Under the pieces are notes generated by a model. That model worked only from the letters and a program-made list of their open reading frames with translations, had not been told where the DNA came from and made no database searches. Source: Euryarchaeota archaeon UBA463 (GTDB taxonomy: Archaea; Thermoplasmatota; Poseidoniia; Poseidoniales; Thalassarchaeaceae). From it: a DNA stretch of 23,273 bases. The stretch is from NCBI GenBank assembly GCA_002501805.1, contig DAOI01000024.1, forward strand, positions 108,320-131,592, written 5' to 3'. Position numbers and translations under genes: made by a program. Below are positions 1 through 7,889 of the stretch, in pieces (position 1 is the stretch's first letter; each line of letters starts with the position of its first letter).

Positions 1-999
1 GCCACCGCCGGACCTGCCACCGCCTTTCCTTCCTCCGGAGCTCCTGGTGACTCTACTAGTTCTACTATGAGAGCCACTGCTTCTATGGCGGTAGTAACGA
101 CGCCTCCGATGGAACCATGGTCTCCTGTGCCAGGGCCTATCATAGTAGCCCGGCTCATCGTAGTACTTGCCACCATCCGAAGAGAATCTCACGTTATTTC
201 CGCCCACATCGAGATAGGCTATTACAAGGACCACAATCAAGAGGATTAGCTGTATAATTCCACACAAAAAGAGGCCGAAAATCTCATTCCACGGTGGATT
301 AACTCGGACTTCACTAGGATCCTCAGTATTGTAGTACAGTGTAACGAAACTTCCTATTGGCATAGTACCATTCTCTACGTAATCAAAACAGTCATCTTCC
401 GCTCCTTCATAGTCTTGGTAAGTTGTAATTGGAAAATGGTCAACCTCTGAGGAGTAGGTGGTATTGTCAACAGAGTATGAGACGTCTAAGTCCGTCCAGC
501 AATCTAACTCGTACCAGTATTCGCAGTATTCGTCCCCCCAGTCATCCGTATAGCAGTCTTCATATTCCACCCAGTCGTATCCCGGATATTTCTCAAGGAC
601 CTCAGCTTGTGTTTCGGCCCATTGATCCTTGGTTCCGCCAGCAGTCACTGCCATGACTGAGGTTGTAATTAGGCCGAGAGTGAGGATTATCGCTACTATT
701 GTGTATCCGGGGTCCTCTAAGAGCCAGTGATCGGACCTTGTGAGCCTCGTACTCGAACTGTACTCCTTGGCACCACCCGACTCCTCATCTGGGTTCAGAA
801 TCAGCATACCACCTTCAGATTCCGAAACTTGAGAAGTACCTGTCCCGGAATCCAGGATCTTGGCCATCTTTGCACGATGCTCGGCTTCCTTCAATTCTTC
901 CTCGCGTTGGATACGCTTTATCTCAGCCTCGTTCATTAAATCCTCGACAGTTTCCTTGGTGGTTTTCTCTTCTTCATCATCCCACCACCTTTCAGTCAT
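1..999 (-). CDS. DUF3592-like two-TM membrane protein, 3' end off the window
   Basis: An open frame starts at the ATG at 999-997 and runs without a stop to base 1, giving 333 residues with the C-terminus missing. AAGGGAT about 6 nt upstream is a plausible ribosome binding site. Residues 1-50 are highly charged and probably coiled coil. TM1 is about 99-120 and TM2 about 240-263. Between them lies a Cys- and Tyr-rich exported domain (Cys 149, 159, 167, 204) that ends in LYYNTEDPSEVRV. This G-x-x-V-x-x-Y-Y-N-x-x-x-P-x-x-A/V pattern between two helices resembles DUF3592 proteins. After TM2 the tail is rich in Arg, His, Tyr and Gly (RRPWFHRRRRYYRHR, then Gly-Ser-Arg repeats to the edge). The gene lies 41 bp downstream of the Nudix-MBL gene on the same strand, so the two are probably cotranscribed. 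The function is unknown and the DUF3592 assignment is by pattern only. Confidence 0.8.
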   Translation of the reverse strand, partial: MTERWWDDEEEKTTKETVEDLMNEAEIKRIQREEELKEAEHRAKMAKILDSGTGTSQVSESEGGMLILNPDEESGGAKEYSSSTRLTRSDHWLLEDPGYTIVAIILTLGLITTSVMAVTAGGTKDQWAETQAEVLEKYPGYDWVEYEDCYTDDWGDEYCEYWYELDCWTDLDVSYSVDNTTYSSEVDHFPITTYQDYEGAEDDCFDYVENGTMPIGSFVTLYYNTEDPSEVRVNPPWNEIFGLFLCGIIQLILLIVVLVIAYLDVGGNNVRFSSDGGKYYDEPGYYDRPWHRRPWFHRRRRYYRHRSSGSHSRTSRVTRSSGGRKGGGRSGGG

Positions 1000-1040
1000 G
1001 ATAATCCCTTAGCGATGATTGGTTTGAATGTTGACCCAAA

Positions 1041-2591
1041 TTAAGCTGGGAAGTAGTGGCCTGCTCTAATCTCAATCTTTTTTGACTCAACAAGTGAGTT
1101 CAGATGAGATAATGCCTGATCCCGAGATAAAATGGGATGAGCGTCAGGCGAGTCCTGATATGCATGTGACGTAATTTCTTCTAAACTACTCAATCCAGAT
1201 AAGACTGCATTGAGGACACCATCATGTCTCGCAGTTCTGTGTTTGATATATCTCCCCAAAAGTCGTGGAGGATTGGTGCAGGCAGGACCATGGCCAGGGA
1301 AAAGCATTGTAGGCCCAAGAGAACGAATTCGCTCTAATCCAGAGATATATGAATTCATATTACCGTCTGAGGAGGGAACTAGAATAGTCCCTATCACAAC
1401 GCAGTTGTCTCCACTTACAATCCCAGTATCGCCCACTAGGCATATGTGCCCAGGGCAATGTCCAGGCGTTTCTATGACGCTCCATTCCATGATACCATTA
1501 GGGCCCCTCAAAGAGAATGAATCTCCTTCCTCAAAACTTGATGATGGGCCATCATGCGATATGGCACTCAGAGTGATAGGGCTAGCCCAAATCGGAGCTT
1601 CATAAATCTCTGATATTCTTGACATGTCCCCTACGTGATCTGGGTGCTTGTGTGTGAATATTGTAGCTACTATCTTAGTACCAGAAGAGATGACTTCTGA
1701 AATCTTGCTTTCCAGATAAGCTAGAGATTCATCCGATCTAGCCGCTGGATCAACCACCACACATTCTCCGCCCAATTCACCTAGGATGTAGCAATTGGTA
1801 TGAGTAGAGGGGGGAATTGTCTCTGTCTTCAGAGGAAAAACCTCTACCCCCGGAGCAAACTCAATCCTATGATCTCCGGAAGGAGGGTCCTTGCTCAAAC
1901 TTTCACAAGCAGAGAGAAGATCTCCTTGCTCATCTACCCCTCTCGCTAGATCTCTAACTAGTGTGACAATCGGAGGTGGCAGACGAACGGTATTCTCCTC
2001 CCATTGCTGTATCAGCTCTCTTGGTTTCCACCATCTGAAATCATCGAATTCTGACCTTCCAGGGGGAAATGTAGGAGAAACCATAGAATCCCCCAATGGC
2101 ACGTGGAAGAAGTAATTCTGAAATCTCATAGGAGAGAACGGAGGCGTTGTCCGATCTGTTATCATCTGACAGTGGAATCCCTCAATCACAATCTCTCCCT
2201 CATTAACTAGCCTCAGCCACTCTGACTTATCTTCACAGACTGATTCTCTAATCTTAGATGAAACCTCAATTATGGTGCCTCTTCCACCAGGAGATACGCC
2301 AATCTCTTCGACCATCTCCCTTAGTAGAGCGAAGCAGGCCTCCTCATAGGAATCACTGACCTCTAGCTTCCCCTTAAGAACCTCAGAAGCCTCAATATCC
2401 ACTCTGCTGATTCCCCCTCCTGGAAATGCCCAGTAGTCTGGAAAACTAGCTAATTCTGAGACTCTATGCCCGAGAAGTACCTCATGTCCTCCAGAGACTT
2501 CCCTACTGAGAATTACTGAGGCCGAGCGTCGTATGTTTGATGTGTTCGCATCAGGTAACTTCACGCCCTCTGGTAGCTCGCCCACATACAT
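1041..2591 (-). CDS. Nudix hydrolase / metallo-beta-lactamase / winged-helix fusion hydrolase
   Basis: This is a 516-residue protein if it starts at the ATG at 2591; the frame stays open to 2645 but would then run into the divergent gene. Residues 20-215 form a Nudix domain of NUDT19 type: FPGGGIS, a long insert, then REMVEE (91-96) of the Nudix box, and later TTPPFSPMRFQNYFF. Residues 245-440 form a metallo-beta-lactamase fold with THKHPDH (His 314, 316; Asp 318; His 319), TPGHCPGH (His 378), SGD (Asp 395) and FPGHGP (His 434), a full set of zinc ligands. Residues 450-516 look like the winged-helix cap of LACTB2-type proteins. NUDT19 relatives hydrolyse CoA-type diphosphates, and LACTB2 relatives are nucleases or thioester hydrolases. 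The substrate here is unknown. A combined diphosphate plus thioester or phosphodiester activity is inference. Confidence 0.9.
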   Translation of the reverse strand: MYVGELPEGVKLPDANTSNIRRSASVILSREVSGGHEVLLGHRVSELASFPDYWAFPGGGISRVDIEASEVLKGKLEVSDSYEEACFALLREMVEEIGVSPGGRGTIIEVSSKIRESVCEDKSEWLRLVNEGEIVIEGFHCQMITDRTTPPFSPMRFQNYFFHVPLGDSMVSPTFPPGRSEFDDFRWWKPRELIQQWEENTVRLPPPIVTLVRDLARGVDEQGDLLSACESLSKDPPSGDHRIEFAPGVEVFPLKTETIPPSTHTNCYILGELGGECVVVDPAARSDESLAYLESKISEVISSGTKIVATIFTHKHPDHVGDMSRISEIYEAPIWASPITLSAISHDGPSSSFEEGDSFSLRGPNGIMEWSVIETPGHCPGHICLVGDTGIVSGDNCVVIGTILVPSSDGNMNSYISGLERIRSLGPTMLFPGHGPACTNPPRLLGRYIKHRTARHDGVLNAVLSGLSSLEEITSHAYQDSPDAHPILSRDQALSHLNSLVESKKIEIRAGHYFPA

Positions 2592-2593
2592 TC

Positions 2594-2611
2594 CAAGAGA
2601 TGTAGCTCTTG
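2594..2611. promoter_or_regulatory. Inverted repeat in divergent promoter region
   Basis: CAAGAG-ATGTAG-CTCTTG has perfect 6-bp arms with a 6-bp spacer. It lies in the 68-bp gap between the divergent Nudix-MBL fusion and aldo/keto reductase starts, directly next to the Nudix start codon. It could be an operator shared by both genes. No regulator is known, and repeats this short also arise by chance. Confidence 0.3.
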
Positions 2612-2659
2612 AACATGGTTGTGGCAATGTTTGATTACATGTCACGACCTCATAGTACC

Positions 2660-3511
2660 ATGTCTGACATGGTGACGATTGGACACAAGGATATCAGAAC
2701 TGGAGAAATGACTTCACAGGTCGATATGCCAATGTTTGGCTTGGGGGTCTATCTGATGAAAGGTCCGGGAGAGTGTAAGAAAGCGGTCTCCCATGCTATT
2801 GAATGCGGTTACAGGTTGATTGACACGGCCATGGCCTACGGGAACGAGTCAGAGGTGGGAGAGGCTATTCGCGACTCAGAGGTGCCTAGGGATGAGATTT
2901 TTGTAGTTACCAAACTAAGAAGGCCCCATGCCACAGGTTATGATGAGGTCATCAGAAGGTGCCAAGAAAGCCTCGACAATCTTGGTATTGGAAAGATAGA
3001 CCTGTATCTCGTACATGCCCCACCAGAAGATTTGGAGGCTAGGTCACCTGTTTGGAGAGCGATGGAGGATTGCTTGGAGAGAGGCTGGGTCCGATCGATT
3101 GGTGTGAGTAATTATGGTAGTCACCATCTACAGCAAATGAAATCATACGCTAGAATAATGCCAGCTGTAAATCAGATAGAGATTAATCCATGGCTCCAAA
3201 GGCCTAAGCTGGTCGCAGCAACGAAGGAAGTAGGCGCCATCCCAATGGCATACTCGCCCCTAGCTAGAGGACACAAAGTGAGTGACTCGAACCTGATCGA
3301 GGTGGCTAGTATGCTGAATTGTACTCCGGCCCAGGCCGCTATTAAGTGGTGCATTGACTCAGGGGCAATCACAATACCCAAGTCTAGCAACAGAGATAGG
3401 ATAGAGGAGAATTTCCATTCTCAGGATATTGACCTAACACCAGTGAAAGAGTACTTTCAATCTATGGATGAGAATTATGTTTCAGGTTGGGATCCCACAG
3501 TCGAGCCATGA
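2660..3511 (+). CDS. Aldo/keto reductase
   Basis: This is a 283-residue cytoplasmic NAD(P)H-dependent carbonyl reductase of the aldo/keto reductase superfamily (TIM barrel). The catalytic tetrad is visible: Asp55 and Tyr60 in DTAMAYGNE, Lys85 in VTKLRRP, and His119 in LVHAPPE. Family signatures GVSNYG, AVNQIEINPWLQ and the cofactor-binding IPKSSNRDRIEENF are also present. The frame extends upstream to 2609, but that extension overlaps the divergent gene and adds nothing family-like. MSDMVTI at 2660 gives a normal family N-terminus before the FGLGVY strand. It is followed 9 bp later by a small membrane protein gene. The sequence resembles the 2,5-diketo-gluconate/methylglyoxal reductase group, but the substrate cannot be told. 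Confidence 0.93.
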   Translation: MSDMVTIGHKDIRTGEMTSQVDMPMFGLGVYLMKGPGECKKAVSHAIECGYRLIDTAMAYGNESEVGEAIRDSEVPRDEIFVVTKLRRPHATGYDEVIRRCQESLDNLGIGKIDLYLVHAPPEDLEARSPVWRAMEDCLERGWVRSIGVSNYGSHHLQQMKSYARIMPAVNQIEINPWLQRPKLVAATKEVGAIPMAYSPLARGHKVSDSNLIEVASMLNCTPAQAAIKWCIDSGAITIPKSSNRDRIEENFHSQDIDLTPVKEYFQSMDENYVSGWDPTVEP

Positions 3512-3520
3512 GGTCTATCC

Positions 3521-3700
3521 ATGAATCAGCCAGAGACAATTGAGGAAGAACTAGCAATTATTGCAGAAGCCCTTGAGGCGGGAATCGATCCATTTCCCCC
3601 GAAGAAGGAAGAGTCAAGATGGATTAGAACGAGTCTTGGGTGGTTCATGATTATCATAATGATTAGCTGGGTGTCACAACTCCTTTACAGATCAGTCTGA
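3521..3700 (+). CDS. Small single-TM membrane protein (59 aa)
   Basis: This short frame starts at ATG 3521, 9 bp after the reductase stop, and ends at TGA 3698-3700. It encodes an acidic amphipathic N-terminus (residues 1-30, EEELAIIAEALEAG), a basic stretch KKEESRWIRTS, and one hydrophobic helix at about 37-55 (WFMIIIMISWVSQLLY). The topology is probably N-in. The tight spacing, the hydropathy pattern and the stop just before the tRNA support a real gene. I do not recognise a family, and cotranscription with the reductase is inferred from spacing. Confidence 0.7.
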   Translation: MNQPETIEEELAIIAEALEAGIDPFPPKKEESRWIRTSLGWFMIIIMISWVSQLLYRSV

Positions 3701-3701
3701 T

Positions 3702-3777
3702 TGGTAGTCCCTCCCGGATTCGAACCAGGGTCATGGCATCCAGAGTGCCATATGATGGACCACTACACTAAGGGACT
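3702..3777 (-). tRNA. tRNA-Gln (anticodon CUG), CCA encoded
   Basis: Read on the minus strand, the acceptor arms are AGTCCCT and AGGGACT (7 bp), followed by discriminator A and a genomic CCA (3704-3702). The anticodon stem is TGGCA/TGCCA around the loop CTCTGGA, so the anticodon is CTG at 3743-3741 and reads CAG. The T arm carries GGTTCGAATCC. No intron is seen. It lies tail-to-tail with the small membrane protein gene, 1 bp past that stop, and downstream of korB on the same strand but with its own promoter-like element. Confidence 0.95.
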
Positions 3778-3799
3778 AGCATCATTCCGACACAGGTCC

Positions 3800-3807
3800 A
3801 ATATTTC
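3800..3807 (-). promoter_or_regulatory. TATA-like element for tRNA-Gln
   Basis: On the minus strand this reads GAAATATT, centred about 27 nt upstream of the tRNA 5' end (3777). That is the spacing expected of an archaeal TATA box for a transcript starting near the mature tRNA end. It sits in the 42-bp gap after the korB stop. The call rests on position and AT-richness. Confidence 0.55.
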
Positions 3808-3819
3808 AACGAATCCGAG

Positions 3820-4857
3820 CTATGAGGAATCACTGGCTCTGAATCCAGCGTTCACTTCTTTTAGGCTCTCAGCGCTAGGCCTCATTTCCTCATCCGAAAG
3901 ACCAACCAACGGGGTATCTGTCAATCCAAGAGTATCAGTAGCAGTTGGCTGATTTGGATTGTAATAGAGAAGTCCAGTTACATGCCTTCCTTCTTGAGTC
4001 GCTTCATGAATCGCTCTCAATGCCGCGACCGCGTCTCCCGGGTCATGATCCTCAGAGACAGTTTCCAATCTAAGTGTGGATCCGTCGAACAACGAAATAT
4101 CACTAAACTCGCCCTCTGGAACTTCAACCTCGGACAGAGGTGAGAAGTGTGGGATGTAGTCGACTATGTGAAGGACTTCATCATTGGATTTTACATAATT
4201 GTAAGATCGGTACGACTCATCATTGTTTGCGAATGTTACACAAGGAGAGATGACATCAATGATTGCCATCCCTCTGTGGCTCATAGCGGCTCTGAGCAAC
4301 GCAGTCAGTTGCTTCTTACTCCCAGAGAATGACCTGGCTACGAATGTGCACCCTAGGTTGACAGCCATCGCACATAGATCGATAGGTGCCTGCTCATTAG
4401 CAGTCCCTTTCTTCTTCTTGGATCCCTTCTCAACAGTAGCGCTGTATTGTCCCTTGGTCAGCCCATAGACCCCATTGTTCTCAATGATGTATACCATATC
4501 GAGATTCCTTCTAATGGCGTGAATGAATTGCCCAATACCAATACTAGCAGTATCTCCATCCCCAGACACCGCGATGAATGCCAGATCCTTGTTTATCATA
4601 TTGGCCCCTGTGGTAACTGATGGCATCCTCCCATGAACGGTGTTGAATCCATGGCTCTTCGCCAAGAAATATGCAGGAGTCTTAGAGGAGCAACCTATTC
4701 CACTCATCTTCGCAATTCCTTCTGGCTTTATGCCATTCTCCCATGCAGCTTGGATTATCACATTGGAAATTTGATCGTGGCCACAGCCCGGACACAATGA
4801 TGACTTTCCTCCCTTGTACTCAGACTTCTCAAGATTTAGAACATTCAACTTGACCAT
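3820..4857 (-). CDS. korB: 2-oxoacid:ferredoxin oxidoreductase, beta subunit
   Basis: This 345-residue subunit binds thiamine diphosphate and one 4Fe-4S cluster. It works with the alpha-gamma subunit just upstream to oxidise a 2-oxoacid to its acyl-CoA, passing electrons to ferredoxin. Visible features are CPGCGH (Cys22, Cys25), GCSS (Cys56) and Cys206 in SPCVTF as cluster ligands. The TPP/Mg motif is GDGDTASIGIGQ (about 99-110) with ENNGVYGLTKGQ (126-137). The stop of korA and the ATG at 4857 are 5 bp apart, and GGGGGA precedes the start, so the pair is one operon. The two-subunit KorAB layout favours 2-oxoglutarate, which fits the nearby aconitase, but pyruvate or branched-chain acids cannot be excluded by reading. 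Confidence 0.93.
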   Translation of the reverse strand: MVKLNVLNLEKSEYKGGKSSLCPGCGHDQISNVIIQAAWENGIKPEGIAKMSGIGCSSKTPAYFLAKSHGFNTVHGRMPSVTTGANMINKDLAFIAVSGDGDTASIGIGQFIHAIRRNLDMVYIIENNGVYGLTKGQYSATVEKGSKKKKGTANEQAPIDLCAMAVNLGCTFVARSFSGSKKQLTALLRAAMSHRGMAIIDVISPCVTFANNDESYRSYNYVKSNDEVLHIVDYIPHFSPLSEVEVPEGEFSDISLFDGSTLRLETVSEDHDPGDAVAALRAIHEATQEGRHVTGLLYYNPNQPTATDTLGLTDTPLVGLSDEEMRPSAESLKEVNAGFRASDSS

Positions 4858-4862
4858 AATAA

Positions 4863-6641
4863 TCAGTCCCCCAGAACTTCAGCAACCCGATTGGCATATT
4901 CCCTTGCCTTGGGAGGGAGGCCATCACTGTATGCAACAGAGTAAAGCTTCGAAATCAGATGCCTAGGAAGCTCTTTCCTCAAAATCCCATATAGTTGCCC
5001 ATCTCTGTTTATCTCCATGACGACCACACGATTGTGCCTCTCTATGAAGCCCTCCACTTCGGAGTGATAAGGTAGAGCCCTGACTCGACAGGTGCTTACT
5101 GACATCCCCCTCTCCTCTAGCATGTCATCAATCTCTACTATCGAATTCTCCATGCTTCCGTAGAATATTATTCCCACATCACCCTCTTCTTCTTCACGAA
5201 TAACAGGTGCTGGCAACACATCTCTCGAACCATCGATCTTCCTCTTGAGGCGCTGCATAGCTTGGTAGTAGACATCGGGATCCTCTGAGTATATTCCATC
5301 CTCATCATGGCCCGTTCCCCTGTACAATATCGGTGCCAGTCCACTGCCTGGAAGGGTTCTGTAAGCAACTCCGTCCCCATCAACGTCCCTGTATCTTCCG
5401 AAATCTGGAATAGCATCCATTTGCTCCTGAGTTCTGATGACCTTCCCCCTGTCCATTTTCTCACTAGGGTAGTCAAAACCAGATGTACTCCATCGGTTCA
5501 TTCCTAGATCTAGATCCCCAAATCCGAAAACCAGTGTCTGGAATCTTTCGGCATAGTCGAAAGCCCTCCACCCAAATTCGAAGCACTCATCTACTGTTCC
5601 AGGAATCAGAACGATGTGTTGGGTATCTCCATGACTAGCTTCGTAACACATTGAAAGGTCCCCCTGTTGGGTTCTAGTGGGAAGGCCAGTCGAAGGACCA
5701 GTCCTGTTTATGTCCCAAATTACCCCGGGCACCTCCGCGAAGTAGAACAGGCCGATGAATTCTGACATCAGTGAAATACCAGGCCCGCTGGTACAGGTCA
5801 TCCCCCTGCCACCTGCCCATCCAGCTCCCAGTACCATTCCGGCCGCCGCCAGCTCGTCTTCAGCTTGTACAACAGCACACGTAGAGCCACCATCGCCCGC
5901 TTCCCTCAGTTTTGGAATCCAATTAATTATCGACTCAGCTAAAGATGAGGATGGCGTTATTGGGTACCAAGAAAGCATATTTATTCCCCCATAAATACAA
6001 CCCAGAGCGACTGCTTCATTGCCCTCAATAAGGAAAGTATCGCTTGATTTATCTCTAGCCACAACTGCAAATTTACTCACGTCACCCCAATTTTCAGATG
6101 CATAGGAACGAGCTTCAGAAATAGCTTGGAGATTCATAGTAATGGCATTCTCCTTACCTCTGAATTGCTGCTCAACAGCACTAGAAATTGCACCCTCATC
6201 AATTCCGAGAAGGTGTGCTATCCCTCCGACATAATACATGTTCGCCATCAGTCTTGCCATCTTAGGACTAATGCCTCTTGCCATAGTTGTCATAGGCATC
6301 CCCAGACATATGCAATCATCTCTCTCCACAGGCATCTTCGCGTCTTCATTGAAGATTACTATGGTGCCGGGCTCTAGCGCCTTCAGATCTTTCTCCCAAG
6401 TATCCTTATTCATGATAATCTGAATATTGGTCTCATCGCCGGGTGCTTGATATCCCTTGTCACTTGCTCTGATAATGAACCATGTGGGAAGCCCAGAAAT
6501 ATTACTAGGGAATAGATTCTTCCCGCTAACTGGTACACCCATCTCAAACATTGAGTGAAGAATTATTAGATTAGAGGACTGCGAACCAGTTCCGTTTGCA
6601 GTGGCGACATTAATTGTGAAATCATTGTAGATTTTGTCCAT
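4863..6641 (-). CDS. korA: 2-oxoacid:ferredoxin oxidoreductase, fused gamma-alpha subunit
   Basis: This is a 592-residue fusion. Residues 1-185 are the gamma domain (NDFTINVATANGTGSQSS, glycine-rich nucleotide-binding start). Residues 190-592 are the alpha domain with the YPITPSSSL signature at about 226-234, QAEDELAAAGMVLGAGWAG and TSGPGISLMSE, the pyrimidine-binding part of the TPP site. It forms the catalytic unit with KorB. The frame is open to 6743, but the stretch upstream of ATG 6641 is not family-like and overlaps the divergent leader. GGGGA lies about 10 nt before 6641. korA is the first gene of the korAB operon and is transcribed away from the cyclophilin gene. Confidence 0.92.
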   Translation of the reverse strand: MDKIYNDFTINVATANGTGSQSSNLIILHSMFEMGVPVSGKNLFPSNISGLPTWFIIRASDKGYQAPGDETNIQIIMNKDTWEKDLKALEPGTIVIFNEDAKMPVERDDCICLGMPMTTMARGISPKMARLMANMYYVGGIAHLLGIDEGAISSAVEQQFRGKENAITMNLQAISEARSYASENWGDVSKFAVVARDKSSDTFLIEGNEAVALGCIYGGINMLSWYPITPSSSLAESIINWIPKLREAGDGGSTCAVVQAEDELAAAGMVLGAGWAGGRGMTCTSGPGISLMSEFIGLFYFAEVPGVIWDINRTGPSTGLPTRTQQGDLSMCYEASHGDTQHIVLIPGTVDECFEFGWRAFDYAERFQTLVFGFGDLDLGMNRWSTSGFDYPSEKMDRGKVIRTQEQMDAIPDFGRYRDVDGDGVAYRTLPGSGLAPILYRGTGHDEDGIYSEDPDVYYQAMQRLKRKIDGSRDVLPAPVIREEEEGDVGIIFYGSMENSIVEIDDMLEERGMSVSTCRVRALPYHSEVEGFIERHNRVVVMEINRDGQLYGILRKELPRHLISKLYSVAYSDGLPPKAREYANRVAEVLGD

Positions 6642-6662
6642 TGATTTTCTTCCCCGTTGTCC

Positions 6663-6676
6663 GAACACTGGTGTTC
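6663..6676. promoter_or_regulatory. Inverted repeat in korA leader
   Basis: GAACAC-TG-GTGTTC has perfect 6-bp arms and a 2-bp spacer. It lies 22 bp upstream of the korA start, within the 147-bp region between the divergent korA and cyclophilin genes. It could be a regulator site for the kor operon. No match to a known regulator is claimed. Confidence 0.35.
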
Positions 6677-6788
6677 TTGCAACCCCCTGCGAGGAGAGTC
6701 GGGTATTAGCCGTTCCCCCGCAGAATTCAGAATTCCCGCCCACGTCTCCTTCCGTTGCAATTTTGAAGGATTGCTCACTCGCAAGCCC

Positions 6789-7826
6789 ATGCCTGTACCC
6801 GAAGAACTCAGTAAATCCTGGTCTGAGGCCTCAGAAATGATGGAAAGGGGAGATAACGAAACCGCTCTTGAGAAACTCAGAGAATCATGGGATTTGTGTG
6901 AAAATGAATCTCAGAAGGCAAAGACGCTGAAGCTGGCAGGGGATGCAGGAACTACTCTAGGAGCTGAAGATCCAGAGATGCAGAGGTCCCATTGGAGGAA
7001 GGCCCTGAAGAGCTATCGCAACTCCCTGAAGATGGATCCTAAGAATAAGGATGCCAGAAAGGCAATGAATAATCTCTCATCAATGATGGACGCCAATGCC
7101 ATATCTCGAGGTGCGGGTTTCCAACTCATGGACGAAGGAAATCCAACCCCCTTCGGACTGTTCGCAATAGTGGCAGTTCTGATGATGTCTCTAGTCGCAG
7201 TGAAAGTTGTCACTGACCTGCTCGCGGAAGAAGAAGCCAATCCGGTAGTCTCGATGGATGTGTCCTACGTCGATTCAGTGACCGGAGAGCGAACCATGGG
7301 TACGATAGAAATCGAGCTTTTCAGTGATGACGCACCTAAGCACGTTGAGAATTTCTTGCTGCACTCATCCGAAGGAAACTATGACTCCACGATTTTCCAT
7401 AGAGTCATTGGAGGATTCATGAATCAAGGAGGGGACATCGATGGCATGAACGGGGCAGGAGGGAATGCCGCCAAGTGGTTCGGATACTGTAACGGTGAAA
7501 GTAGGAGTAGCTCCAGCGCATGCGAGCAGGGCCAATGGACAGTCCCAGACGAGGCTGACAATGGCCTTACCCACTCCTCTGGAATGCTAGCCATGGCCAA
7601 GACCAGCAACCCCAACACCGGAGGGAGCCAGTTCTACATAGTGCCAACTGGTAGCTCACCCAGCCATCTGGACGGAGTACACACTGTATTCGGAGAGGTT
7701 CTGAGTGGCATGTCACACGTTGATGCAATCAATAATGTCGTAACCGGGAATAATGATGACGATGAGAGCACAAGTGGGGACCAGCCAATTGATGACGTGA
7801 GACTAATCTCTGCTACGGTCATGTAG
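6789..7826 (+). CDS. Membrane-anchored TPR-cyclophilin peptidyl-prolyl isomerase
   Basis: This 345-residue protein has an N-terminal helical, TPR-like cytoplasmic part (5-105), one TM helix (about 122-144), and a cyclophilin domain (165-320) predicted to face outward. Cyclophilin catalytic residues are present: FHRVIGGFMNQGGD with His204, Arg205, Phe210 and Gln213, then GSQFYI and LDGVHTVFGEV. The tryptophan just before LDG in cyclophilin A, important for cyclosporin binding, is replaced by His. The domain has an insert with Cys234 and Cys245 that could form an extracellular disulfide. It probably speeds folding of exported proteins. ATG 6789 is preferred: the open frame upstream to 6657 is not family-like. 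Aconitase follows 63 bp later on the same strand. Confidence 0.9.
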   Translation: MPVPEELSKSWSEASEMMERGDNETALEKLRESWDLCENESQKAKTLKLAGDAGTTLGAEDPEMQRSHWRKALKSYRNSLKMDPKNKDARKAMNNLSSMMDANAISRGAGFQLMDEGNPTPFGLFAIVAVLMMSLVAVKVVTDLLAEEEANPVVSMDVSYVDSVTGERTMGTIEIELFSDDAPKHVENFLLHSSEGNYDSTIFHRVIGGFMNQGGDIDGMNGAGGNAAKWFGYCNGESRSSSSACEQGQWTVPDEADNGLTHSSGMLAMAKTSNPNTGGSQFYIVPTGSSPSHLDGVHTVFGEVLSGMSHVDAINNVVTGNNDDDESTSGDQPIDDVRLISATVM

Positions 7827-7889
7827 AGACTATATTCAGCGCGTAGTCAAGTTGATGGGCGGGACTCGTGCCCAAAGGTTCGGGTGTCC

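Noticed and set aside
2609..2659. Longer N-terminus for the aldo/keto reductase
   Set aside because: It would overlap the divergent Nudix-MBL leader and adds residues outside the family fold.
6722..6735. Tandem AGAATTC-AGAATTC repeat
   Set aside because: It is only two 7-bp copies, with no spacing to a promoter element, and is likely chance.
6642..6743. N-terminal extension of korA to 6743
   Set aside because: The added 34 residues are not gamma-domain-like, and the extension runs toward the divergent gene. ATG 6641 gives a normal N-terminus.
6657..6788. N-terminal extension of the cyclophilin gene to 6657
   Set aside because: It has no family similarity and lies in the shared leader opposite korA. 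ATG 6789 begins a sensible helical domain.
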